Origin: Populus alba
Taxonomy: Eukaryota > Streptophyta > Magnoliopsida > Malpighiales > Salicaceae
Assembly (NCBI RefSeq): GCF_005239225.2
Contig: NC_133294.1
Coordinates: 558,001 to 622,000, forward strand
Length of the DNA: 64,000 nucleotides
Direction of reading: 5' to 3'
Part shown: in pieces, positions 47,998 to 58,296 of the stretch
Layout of the letters: each line of letters opens with the position of its first letter
Numbering within the stretch: position 1 is the first letter of the stretch
Notes under the pieces: model-generated
Databases searched by the model: none
What the model saw: only the letters and a program-made list of their open reading frames with translations
What the model was told of the DNA's origin: nothing
Position numbers and translations under genes: made by a program

Positions 47998-48345
47998 GTC
48001 AAACCCGTCATTTTCATTCAAAACTGAGTCCATTGGGTTACACGGGTCAAACCATGTTGACCGGGGTGAAAATTGAGTTTCAGGTCGTTTCGAGTCAAAC
48101 CTGTCATTTTCGATTAAAACCGAGTCCATTGAGTCAATACGGGTCGAACCATGTTGACCGAGGTAAAAATCGAGTTTCAAGCCATTTTAGGTCAAAAACA
48201 TCATTTTCATCAAAATCGAGTATACCGGGTTTATGCAGGTCAAACTATGTTGACCGAGATAAAAATTTAGTTTTAGACTATTTTAGATCAAAATTATTAT
48301 TTTCGATTAAAACCCGGTCCACCTTGTTATACCTGCCCAAATTTG
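47998..48345. repeat. 96-bp minisatellite, about 3.6 copies
   Basis: Copies begin at about 47998, 48094, 48191 and 48286 with GTCAAACCTGTCATTTTCG-like sequence, followed by GAGTCCATTGAGTC and CATGTTGACCGAGGTAAAAA. The copies become more diverged and A/T-rich to the right. The period is a multiple of three, so both strands show an open frame (47985-48386 plus, 47962-48180 minus); I treat these as incidental. Confidence 0.85.
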
Positions 48346-49690
48346 TTTTGGTGTTTGAAATTAAATTTTTGATAATAAAAAATTGATTTTTAGCGTTTTC
48401 AGCTTTTTCTAATACTAATTTGAATTTTGAACTTTACCCATATATATATATATAATAAAACAAAATCAGTAATGCAAAAATACTTATTATAGTCATTGGT
48501 GCAGTTGAGGCAGGTGAAATTTTTTTCTTCAGACAGAGCTGTGTCTCCCGGTTATAAATGCCATGTGTCCCCTAGTCAATGGCTAATTGGCTATAGAAAA
48601 AGGAGAGGAAAAAAAAAGAGAGAAAGTGATGCGAATGCTATTCATGGTTTTTTACTTTTTGACTTTTTTATTCGCTTGAGTAAGATTTTGATTTCTTTTC
48701 AAAACAATTGAAAAAATACCAAAAATAATCTCACCATTAGATTTAATAGTATTTAGATCTAGAACCTTGATTTGATAGAATCTAATAGGGCTTGTTACAC
48801 TAGATTAAAACCCAAATCTATCTCAGCCCTTAAAACAATCTGTTTTTTGATCTTGTTGTGCCACGCAACCTGGTGTACCAAGCTACTGGTACATATTACC
48901 ACACTACAACAAAGATCGGTCCATTAGGATCGTCCGATCAACTTTGAGATCAAGCCAACTGCTGCTGAAGGATCAGTTCATCAGTAATAAGCGGTTCCCA
49001 AGCTTTAGGTTCACTGACTTACCATGCGCGCATCCGCATCATAGTATATCTCAGAAATTCTCTCTCCTCTTATCGGCGATTCCCTCTCTCTACATGGATC
49101 TCCCAATTTCAGCCACCGTAAGACACTGGCACACCACAGAAAGGTTCCTCTCCTCGTCGCGAGCAAACCCCAGGCGTTCTTAGTCGCCTTTGATAGATTA
49201 TCTTATCGGAAAAGGCCGCAACTTCTTCGGCCACCCAAAGCTTCAAACCATCGATTCTCTCTCATCAGCCATCAACGACCATTAAAACCACCGTCATCAG
49301 AATACTCTCCCTCAGATCTACTAGAATCTACAATTTTTGGCTCGGAATCTCGCCGAAGAATTTCACCCCTACAACAGTGGCCACACGTGAGCCATGCGCC
49401 ACCAGGGGTATTTTCATAATTTTCTGAGAAGTTCAAGGATATTTCAGTCTTTTACCTAACAGTGGAACTCGTATAATTTTAGTGATTCGTAGTGGTATTT
49501 TATTTATTTTTTATACAAGTATTTGTAAAATTTTCTTTGTATTTTGTAAAATATCCAAAATAAATATAAAAAAGAATAACAATGCGGGTCGAACACCCAT
49601 TTTATCTCATCATCGTGCGCGGGTCCAAAGCTTAATTCTCAAGTATGGTTATGCTCATTTTTTAGCAATACCAACATAATCTTTCGTTTT
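48346..49690. other. Non-coding stretch, no gene recognised
   Basis: A/T-rich at first, with a short (TA)n run at 48441-48455. It then turns mixed and pyrimidine-rich around 49050-49320. CACTACAACAAAGATCGG at 48902-48919 resembles a CACTA transposon terminus, but I found no matching inverted end. No supported gene or RNA. Confidence 0.6.
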
Positions 49691-50139
49691 AGGAATGTAC
49701 ATTGTTTGGCAACACGACTCTTTTTTACAAAAAAGGACCGATGTCAAAAGTTTAAAAACAAAATATAAATTATGTCTATTGTTTCTTTTTGTAACTCAGA
49801 CGTAACTCTCCTTTTTAGAGTTAAACGTCAACATTTCATACGAGTATTCTATTTTTAGAGACTAATGTTATTTTTTGATGTGTCTCCTAATTTTAGAGGC
49901 CGGTGTTAACTATCTTTAAAAACAAATTGCAAATAAGTTCAAAATATTATAGAATTTGAATAAAATAAAAAAAAATACAAGCAAGGGTAACCTTTCTCTT
50001 GAAAGCATGTTTTAAGGGTAGTGTTTACCTTTCCTTAATCATAACTAACCCATTACCTGAATATTTGGGACTAATGTCTAATTTGGAATTTCTAGTTCTC
50101 TCAAATTACTAGATGGCGACTATGATAACATCTTAATAG
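49691..50139. other. Possible CACTA subterminal region
   Basis: Loosely repeated motifs of the kind CCTTTTTAGAGTTAAACGTC, TTTTTAGAGACTAATGTTA and TTTTAGAGGCCGGTGTTAAC recur about every 50 bp between 49800 and 49915. Such subterminal repeats are common in CACTA elements, and CACTA transposase relics follow at 50150. The assignment is tentative. Confidence 0.35.
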
Positions 50140-50149
50140 TATGAACAAG

Positions 50150-50800
50150 TTAATTTTCCATTCATGCTCCAATCAGAAACCATCTCATACACAGGAAAGT
50201 CATTGACAGTCCATATCAAAGTTGCCTTCTTCTGAAAATTTTACTTTCATATGTCAAAGTATTGAATGACCACAATTTACTCAACTTATCAATCAACGAT
50301 TGAAGGCAAATATTTATATTCCTACCTGGACTATTAGGATCAGATATAATTGCAAATAAGTATATGAACTCTAGTCTTATATGCATCTTTGATGGCAAGT
50401 TGTAAACTGTGAGTATCACTAGGCAACAAGAATAATGCAACAAATGACCCAATGAATTGAATCAATTTGTACATAACCAAAGATATAATTGTTTCATAGC
50501 TTCACCATTGAAAATGTGCGCCATGACTCCATCTACTATATCATGTGAATGATGTCATGTTATGTGCTTAAAAGTCTTTGAAGACATGAATAAGCTTTGC
50601 AACCTTTGAGTGATAGGAAAGTATTTTAGTTTTCTATGTGTGACAAGAGTCATTTCCCTACTAGTTTTGAGTTTATACCAAGAATGCTCACAAGTTTTGT
50701 ACTTTGTAAAATCTACATTTTCACAGTAGTATAACATGTAAAAGTTTGGACATATGTCAAGATTTTGATATTCTAAACCAAGAGGTTTCATTATAGATTT
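50150..50800 (-). pseudogene. CACTA (En/Spm) transposase remnant, left copy
   Basis: Reading leftward, 50791-50555 encodes LGLEYQNLDICPN, YKTCEHSWYK and KLKYFPITQRLQSLF. These match the conserved zinc-motif and RYFPLTPRLQRLF-type regions of the TNP2/Transposase_21 family. After a disrupted stretch, 50452-50216 encodes VYNLPSKMHIRLEF and NSPGRNINICLQSLIDKLS, corresponding to the LPPWMC and SPGNDIDVYLQPLIDEL region. The cut-and-paste enzyme would act at CACTA termini, but stops and frameshifts separate the pieces and the rest of the protein is missing. It has a counterpart at 56363-57110. Confidence 0.8.
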
Positions 50801-51958
50801 AACAGCATATAAGTTTCTTTTAGTCTATTCTCTTGAGATAATTAGATGAATTTGTCATAACTAGTGTCACTCAGCACATGATGTAATTTGAACCAAGTTA
50901 GATGATGGACTAAGTGTATTTATAAACTTGGTCTTTGAACTTTCTTCTTGGAAAAGAACATGTATTATTAGTGGTGGAATATATATCTAGTGCTTTTTAC
51001 ATAGGATAAACCATTAGTTAGCCATGATTGTGCATTGTGTCCAAGCCTTCGAGGCATGTGTCATGCAATTATGGAGATGCAAAGAATAGGTGCAAAAGAT
51101 TTGTCAGCACACTAATTAGTGATATTATTGAACTATTTTTTTCCTAATAGGTTGCTTTCAAAATAGATATCACAACCTTTTAAATAGGTTTTAAATTAAC
51201 TTTTAAAAGTAAAAACAATCATAATTCTAATTCAAATAAAAAATAACATAAACACTAGATATATGCTAAAAATTTAAAAATTAACTAGGAAAATAATAAA
51301 ATTAAATAAAATAGCAACTTTGAGCCTAATTTGAAGGGTAATTTGAGCTTTGGTGTTTATATCCAGCTAACACTATAAAAACAGCATAAAGAATCTTCTA
51401 AAAACATTTAAGACATATTAAATAATTAAATTAAAAATTATAGATATTTTCGTCAGATAAGTTGATTGGTGAATTTATCTCTTTTTAGGTTTGAACTTGT
51501 CTATATATACTATGGTACCCATATAATCTAAATACAATAAATCTATTTCGGATTGATCAGAATCTCTTGTATCAAGATCCTTGCAATACCTCGTAGTGCC
51601 GTGGAATACAATAAATAATCCCCCTCAAGCTGATTGAGAAAACGAACTTGTAGGTGATTGAAAAAATCGAAGAGAGATATCCATTAATAATAATAACCAT
51701 AAACTTACACCCAATTTTACTACAAGTAACCGATTGAAGCAAGATTTTAGTCCTAACTTCATACCAGAACCTATTACACGCTATATATAACACATACTGA
51801 CTTATAAGGCCATCATTGAAGATAGCGCAACCTCATAAATATCACGAAATTGAACAATCAAACATTCTGTAACACTCAATATATAGTGATCAATAGTAGA
51901 GGTGCAAACCAACAATAAAAAGGAAAAACCTCTGTGCCCCTTTAGTCTCCAATATTAA
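50801..51958. other. A/T-rich spacer downstream of the left ankyrin copy
   Basis: No coding similarity seen. It is duplicated at about 57116-58296. Short frames at 51572-51793 and 57930-58253 (minus) are similar only because the DNA is duplicated. Confidence 0.6.
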
Positions 51959-53573
51959 TCAAGTCGAGCTTTTTTCCTTCTTCTTGAGACCGAGCTTTTC
52001 CATCCATTGTAGGCAAGGGCCAAGAAACGATAGATGAGCTATCCAGTTTTTCTTGGGAATGTTGAATGTAGAGCCCATAAAGGAGACGTACAGACGGAAT
52101 TGCAATATTCCAAATATTAAGACAGGAAGGAATGAAGCAATGGAAAGGAGTAATGTTGTCAACTTCCTCTCTGTCTGAATGAGTATCAAAATTGTTGCCC
52201 CAAAGGATAGCATGGTCGTTAACACAGAAAAGAAGAGGAAGGAGAAGCCAACAACAAGTTTTCGAGGAAGAGAGATGTGGAATTCTTGTAGCTCAAATGG
52301 AGAGGTCAGCAAAGAGAGAAACACCACAAGCGAAGTCAAGGAGCTTGCTAAGGAGACAACATCAGAGACAGTGAAAATCAGAAAATAGGGAGAGTTGATG
52401 AAGTTGGGCTTGCCTTTTTCATCAGAACCTCCGGGCACCGTATAGGCAGCAGCAAAGACAACAGTAGCAACAAGTGCAGCTACAGTTGAACAAGACTGAG
52501 CTGTTTCCTTGATCCATTTTTGTGCTTGTTTCAGTTGCATATCGTGCGAAATTTCGAAGCACTCTCTTGCAGTCATTCTATCATTGTTCAGAAGCGGGAT
52601 ATAATGAGGAGGAATTTCCTCTTTCACTCGCTGCAATAATTGGGAGATAAATATGATTGTTAGTGCTAAATAAAACTACGAATTACAGAAATTTTATTAC
52701 TAGAGCGCAGATAGTTCTTCTTTTTTTTGTGAATAATATTGAAGTTTTTCCCTAAGTAGTTGGTTAGGAAAACTAGTTCAGCCTGACGTCTTAATTAAGT
52801 TCGAGTTTTATTACTCGCGTCTTGGAGAGGAATCTTTTTACCGTTTAATGGTTTCTGTAAAACTTGTATCAAGTAAAGACAAAGGGATGAAAAGGGCTCA
52901 CCTCAAACCATTTCAACTCCTCCTGAAGTTGGAGTGCAGGCCCAGGCTTGGTTACTCCACTGTTTTTCTTCATATCTGCAACATGGTGCAACAATGTGTT
53001 TCCGCTTTTATCAACAACTCGACGTATTCTAGCCATTGGTATTTTCTTTTCCTTCACAATATCAAAGATCTTTTTCTGGCGATACATGACGGCCACATCC
53101 AAAATGCTCCGATTCATTTCATCGCGCTGTTCAATAGCATGAGGATGTTGTTTTATTATCAGCTCCACAATCTCTTGTATTCCCCTTCTAGTTGCAGTAA
53201 ACAATGGGATCTCCTTTTTAGTAGTTAATGATGACAATATCGATCCAGAAGTTTGTGCTCTTTCACTGTCTTTTGCATTGCTAGTGATTTCAGAAGTTTG
53301 TGCTCTTTCACTGTCTTTTGCATTGCTAGTGATTTCAGAAGTTTCTGCTCTTTCAGTTTCTTTTGCATTGCTAGTGATTTCAGAAGTTTTTTCTCCTTCC
53401 TTTTTTTCCCCACACATTTCTTGCTCTTCTTCTTCTTTATTTTGGTCTTCCTTTGTTATGGTTAAACTTTTCAATGACTCATCTTTCTTTATTAGGCTTT
53501 CGGCGAATGTCAAAGCAAATACATGCTCTCTTTTCTGGTTCCAGATTCTTTCTACCCAACATCCTACATCATG
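51959..53573 (-). pseudogene. Ankyrin-repeat/PGG-domain membrane protein gene, 3' half only (copy A)
   Basis: Two exons remain: 53573-52902 (672 bp) and 52630-51959 (672 bp), joined in phase 0 by a GTGAGC donor and an ATTATTGCAG acceptor. The first encodes a linker (GCWVERIWNQKREHVFALTF), a Lys/Glu-rich low-complexity part with three copies of a 15-residue TSEITSNAKDSERAQ-like repeat, and ankyrin-like repeats (KEIPLFTATRRG, DKSGNTLLHHVADM). The second encodes the PGG domain (AAYTVPGGSDEKG) with about four hydrophobic membrane segments. The reading frame is intact, but the upstream ankyrin exons of copy B are missing and similarity to copy B ends about 275 bp upstream. The family resembles ACD6-like plant immune and stress proteins; the specific function is unknown. 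Confidence 0.75.
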
Positions 53574-53848
53574 CTCGTGCGAAAGGGAATGAAATTAAAC
53601 ATGGATGAGAACTTGACATTATTATGAAATGGAAACAAATGTTAATAATGATAGTAAAAGGTTAAAAAATAGAGACATGCTAAATTATCATATAGAAAAC
53701 AAAACAGCAACAAAAGAAGAAATCAGATAGTAGGAGAAATGCATCGAAGTCGTGCCACTATAAAAGTGAGCCACATATTTTTTATTTTTTATATAAATGT
53801 TTTTTTAGGAAGAGGCTCTATCTCTGATGACTCACAAGGACACAATCG

Positions 53849-54116
53849 GCGGGCATAAATCATTGCCCCCTCACTCCCTTTGTTATATATCCATGTGCTC
53901 TGTGAAGAGCTGTAGTGGCGTGAAACACAGAGAGAAGAGAGAACAGAGAAGAATAGAGAGAGCTTGAGAGAGTAGAGTTGAGTTGAGAGAGTTTTATCTC
54001 CTCCTCCTTTGTTTGTATTGTTTCTTTGAGTGATTAATACAAACTAGTAGCTCCGTGGAGTAGGCAAGTTGTCGAACCACGTAAATTGCGTGTGTTTGAG
54101 TTCTGGATTAATCCCA
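53849..54116 (+). repeat. Partial Copia LTR (3' part)
   Basis: A purine-rich GAGAGA tract (53930-53995) followed by AGCTCCGTGGAGTAGGC and GAACCACGTAAATTGCG resembles the 3' part of many plant Copia LTRs. A TATATATCC at 53884-53892 could be the TATA element. The left part appears cut at the segmental-duplication boundary. Confidence 0.6.
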
Positions 54117-54121
54117 AAAAC

Positions 54122-54133
54122 TGGTATCAGAGC
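54122..54133 (+). promoter_or_regulatory. Copia primer-binding site, tRNA-iMet
   Basis: TGGTATCAGAGC, complementary to the 3' end of initiator tRNA-Met, follows the LTR fragment after a short A-rich spacer. No gag or pol follows within 1 kb. Confidence 0.75.
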
Positions 54134-54600
54134 TTGTTCTTGAAAAACAGGGTGTTTGATCCAAACTCAAAAATCAAAGTTCTCCAAACGTGTTTTTGAA
54201 CATACCATCTTGTAGAGGAAAACCGGATGAATCCACTAGTAAAACCCCGACGAAGATCCGACGTCCTGCATGACCGCACGCACCTACACGCTCCGACGTC
54301 CAGACTGCCCACTCAACGCGCGGTACTCACTCCACGCTCCTTCTTCGCCCGGCTTCTGCAAAACGGGTCGGGTTGACCCGCCACGTCAACTGGACCGTAC
54401 AGTCAACGACCACGTCATTTACCACGCCATCTTTCCACGTCATCATACTGAGTTTTGATCCGGTGTGCCGCAGACGCCAAACTTTTGCCACGTGGCTTAA
54501 GCGGCACCGGTACTGAGTTTTGATCGGGTGCGACGCAAGCTCTAATCTGCTGACACGTGGCTTAATCTGCACCGTTGCTGAGTTTTGAAGATCTTCGAGG
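54134..54600 (+). other. Copia leader remnant with a direct repeat
   Basis: GC-rich sequence containing two diverged 65-70 bp units starting TACTGAGTTTTGATC near 54446 and 54512, with a third partial start near 54578. Each unit holds CACGTGGCTTAA and GCACCG. There is no convincing coding sequence. Confidence 0.5.
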
Positions 54601-55192
54601 GTATGGCTAGAAAACGTTTAGCGTGAGGAATATTCTCGAGCAAGCACTTGTAATTTTCTGTCAGTGATGAATAAAGAGTGAAATGTTAAGAGAGTGCAAA
54701 GATGCCCAATTTTCCTAGTTATATATCATTATGAGTATTGTTGCTCCAAATGCTACTAATGTAATAAGAAAATAAAAAGCAAGAAAGAAAGAGATTGGAC
54801 AAAAACTGAAGTCATGGTTTTATTTATAAAAATAAAGCCTAATGAGTTCTGCCTTACAAGTCGTTAAATAAAGATGAGACCGACCTTAGTAAGAAAAGAA
54901 AATCATAATCCCTAAATAAAAAGAAAAAAGCTATCAAGAAATTAAAAATACATAAAATCTAAAAAAATCATGGAAAAATAATAAAATAGGCTCAAACAAC
55001 ATCCTCAAGGTCTAATTTTAGAGTCTTTTAAAGTTCATCTAGTTATAGCAAGTTAGGCTTCCTATAGAATCAACTCTCATAAATCTTTTGAAAATATTTT
55101 AACCTGATTCAATAATTAAATAAAAAATTATAGCCTTTTAATGCTATTTTTTGTCTAGTATGACCAAACCTTCTCTTGTACCTAACTTTGTC

Positions 55193-55223
<31 letters not shown>

Positions 55224-55224
55224 T
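54601..55224. other. A/T-rich spacer ending in a dinucleotide repeat
   Basis: No gene recognised. A (CA)n run at about 55192-55208 passes directly into (TA)n to about 55224. Confidence 0.7.
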
Positions 55225-55405
55225 ATGCTAGGCTAATATCTACATAATATGTTAGTTGTAGACTCCCATATAATTATGACTGATTTTCATTTGACTATTC
55301 AAAACCTTCACTTTCTTTTTAGTCCATGTTGAGATATTTTAGATAAATGTTAAGATCTCTTCAACAATATAAACCTCACATATCAAAGATCCAACATTCA
55401 CCATG
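55225..55405. repeat. Dispersed repeat copy 2
   Basis: Matches 47667-47845 over about 175 bp (shared CCCATATAATTATG and ATTTGACTATTCAAAACC). It starts right after the (TA)n tract and ends at a run of about 20 T (55406-55425). Confidence 0.8.
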
Positions 55406-55729
55406 TTTTTTTTTTTTTTTTTTTTAAGGTTGAACAAGTATTTGCATGGAATTAAATAGAGATTAAGTAAATGAATGTTTTAAATTTTAAAAAAGTAAAA
55501 GACAACAAAAATTTATATAGGATGCATATGTGATTCCTAACCTTTCTAATGGATACACTCATCTATAATGGGCATGACCTCTAACATTTGCCTCAAACGA
55601 TAAATATATGGATAGATGTTCCATTGAGTCACAAAAGAATGAAAGGAGTATCATCTCAAATTTATAGATTTTCTAGATGATATTCGTTTCAAGCTTCTCT
55701 ATGTGTTGGTATGAAACTTGCTAGCGCAC

Positions 55730-57115
55730 ATAACTCTAAAAAAGTGACTGACTTCCATAAATGCATCCCATATTCTTTTTGGTAATGAATCCTTGAAAGC
55801 AAGTGGAATGATTTTTTTGCATAAACACATGACAATCATGACTTTTCATTTTATAAAATCTGCAATCCTCCAAATTCACCAATCTAGATTTGTTCGAAGC
55901 ATATCCATGAGAAAAACACATACTCTTTAGTTATTGCTAGAAAAGTAATTGTGTATTATTGTTTAAGGCAAATATAGCTTTGGGTTTTGCGACCCGTGAT
56001 TCATCATAAACCAACTCCATATTCTGACAGTGACAAAATAAAGGTATATCCATTCTAACCTTTATGTTGTCCTTTGTCTTTTCTTTTACGTCCATATTCG
56101 CGTTAAAAAGATTTTCTTTTCAATATGTATGACATCCAGATTATATTAAAGGAGGTTAGCCTTCCAATAAGGAAGCTACTCAAAAATACTTCACTTTATT
56201 CAATTATGGGTCAAACCAAAACTAAGAAACTTCTATTTATCGGATTGAAAACTAAACACAATGCCCTCATACTACGAGATCACACCATACATTTCTTCAC
56301 CTAATGGTATCGACGGTGTATCATCCTTTTTAAATCTACCTACAAAGATGTCCTTTTTGTACTTATGATAGGTTGGTAAGAACCTCCATTGGCAATAAAA
56401 AAAGATGCTTTACCACATTAGTTAAGGTGAAGGTCTTTTTATTTTTTATATAGTATGGACATGCTAATTTTTTATTCATGCTCCAATCAGAAACCATCTC
56501 ATACACAAGAAAGTCATTGATAGTCCATATCAAAATTGCCTTCTTTAGAAAATTTTGCTTCCTTGAGACATCATACATCAAAGTATTGAATAACCACAAT
56601 TAACTCAACTTATCAATCAACGGTCGAAGATAAATATCTATATTCCTACCTGAACTATATATTAGGATCAAATATAATTAACCCAACTAAGTACATGAAC
56701 TCTAGCCTTATACACATCCCCGATGGCAAGTTGTAAACTGTGAGTATCACTAGCCAACAAGAATAAGGTGCAAAAAATGACCCAATAGATTGAATCAATC
56801 TGTACATAACCCAAGACGTAATTGTTTCCTAGCTTCACCATTGGAAGGGTGCGCCATGACTCCATATCCACCATATCATGTGCTTAAAAGTCTTTGAAGA
56901 CATGAATAAGCTTTGCAGCATTGGAGTGATTGGAAAGTATCTTAGTTTTTTATGTGCGATAAGAGTCCTTCCCCTACAAGTTTTGGATTTATACTGAGAA
57001 TGCTCACAAGTTTTGTACTTTGTAAAATCTGCATTTTTAGAGTAGTATAACAAGTAAAGGTTTGGACACATGTCAAGTTTTTGATATCCTAGACCAAGAG
57101 GTTTCATCATGGATT
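55730..57115 (-). pseudogene. CACTA (En/Spm) transposase remnant, right copy
   Basis: Read leftward, 57110-56835 encodes LGLGYQKLDMCPN, YKTCEHSQYK and KLRYFPITPMLQSLF. Then 56599-56363 encodes WLFNTLMYDVSRKQNF and AILIWTINDFLVYEMVS with KKLACPYY. Finally 55921-55736 encodes HGYASNKSRLVNLEDCRF and MKSHDCHVFMQ. These fall in the order expected for TNP2-type CACTA transposases (Transposase_21). The pieces are in different frames, separated by degenerate DNA, so the gene is dead. It reaches further towards the C-terminus than the left copy, which is cut near 50140. Confidence 0.85.
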
Positions 57116-58296
57116 TAACATATATAAGTTCTCTTTCAGTCTATTTCTTTAAGATAAAATACCTCTTATATATTAGACGACTATCATAACTAGCATCACT
57201 CAGCCCATGATCTAATATAAACCAAGTTAGATCATGGACTAAGTGTATATATAAACCTAGTCTTTGAACTTTCTTCTTGGAAAAGAACATGTATTATTAG
57301 TGGAGGAATCGATGATCATCATCAATTCTATCTAGTGCTTTTTACAGAGGATAAACCATTAGTTAGCCATGGTTGTGCAAGCCTTTGAGGCATGTGTCAC
57401 GCAATTATGGAGACGTAAAGAATATAGGAGCAAAAGATATGTCAGCACACCAATTAGTGATATTATTGAATTTTTTTTTCTAATAGGTTGCTTTCAAAAT
57501 AGATATCACAACCTTTTAAATAGGTTTTAAATTGACTTTTAAAAGCAAAAACAATCAGAATTCTAATTCAAATAAAAAATACCATAAACACTAGATATCA
57601 TGCTAAAATTTTCAAAATTAACTAGGAAAATAATAAAATTGAATAAAAGAGCAACTTTGAGCCTAATTTGGAGGGTAATTTGAGCTTTGGTGGTTATATC
57701 CAGCTAACACTATAAAAACAGCATAAAGAATCTTCGAAAAAAGTTTAAGACATATTAAATAATTAAATTAAAAAGTTATAGATATTTTTCGTCAGATAAG
57801 TTGTTTTAGTGAATTTATCTCTTTTTAGGTTTGAACTTGTCTATATATATTATGCTACCCATATAATCTAAATACAATAAATCTATTTCGGATTGATCAA
57901 AATCTCTTGTATCAAGATCCTTGCAATACCTAGTAGTGCCGTGGAATACAATAAATAATCCCCCTCAAGCTGACTGAGAAAACGAACTTGTAGGTGATTG
58001 AAAAAATCGAAGAGAGATATCCATTAACAATAATAACCATAAACTTACACCCAATTTTACTACAAGTAACCGATTGAAGCAAGATTTTAGTCCTAACTTC
58101 ATACCAGAACCTATTACACACTATATAAAACATACTGACTTCTAAGGACATCATTGAAGATAGCGCAACCTCATAAATATCACGAAATTGAACAATCAAA
58201 CATTCTGTAACACTCAATATATAGTGATCAATAGTAGAGGTGCAAACCAACAATAAAAAGGAAAAACCTCTGTGCCACTTTAGTCTCCAATATTAA
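57116..58296. other. A/T-rich spacer downstream of the right ankyrin copy
   Basis: No gene recognised; duplicate of 50801-51958. Confidence 0.6.

Larger units (their letters stand above)
50140..53848. repeat. Segmental duplication, left copy
   Basis: This block (CACTA relic, spacer, ankyrin gene 3' end) matches 56452-60716 in the same order and orientation. Similarity begins near TTCATGCTCCAATCAGAAAC and ends at GACTCACAAGGA. The right copy is longer, mainly because of a LINE insertion. Confidence 0.9.

Noticed and set aside
47962..48386. Repeat-containing frames on both strands at the 96-bp minisatellite
   Set aside because: The period is a multiple of three, so open frames are expected by chance; nothing resembles a protein family.
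49560..49640. Possible tRNA gene around GCGGGTCGAACACCC
   Set aside because: I could not fit a cloverleaf or the usual A and B boxes around it.
52179..52388. Plus-strand frames inside the PGG exon (also at 58517-58726)
   Set aside because: Antisense shadows of the membrane-domain exon, present twice only because the exon is duplicated.
53253..53592. Plus-strand frames rich in SFALLVISEV-like repeats
   Set aside because: Antisense reading of the 45-bp repeats in the ankyrin linker exon.
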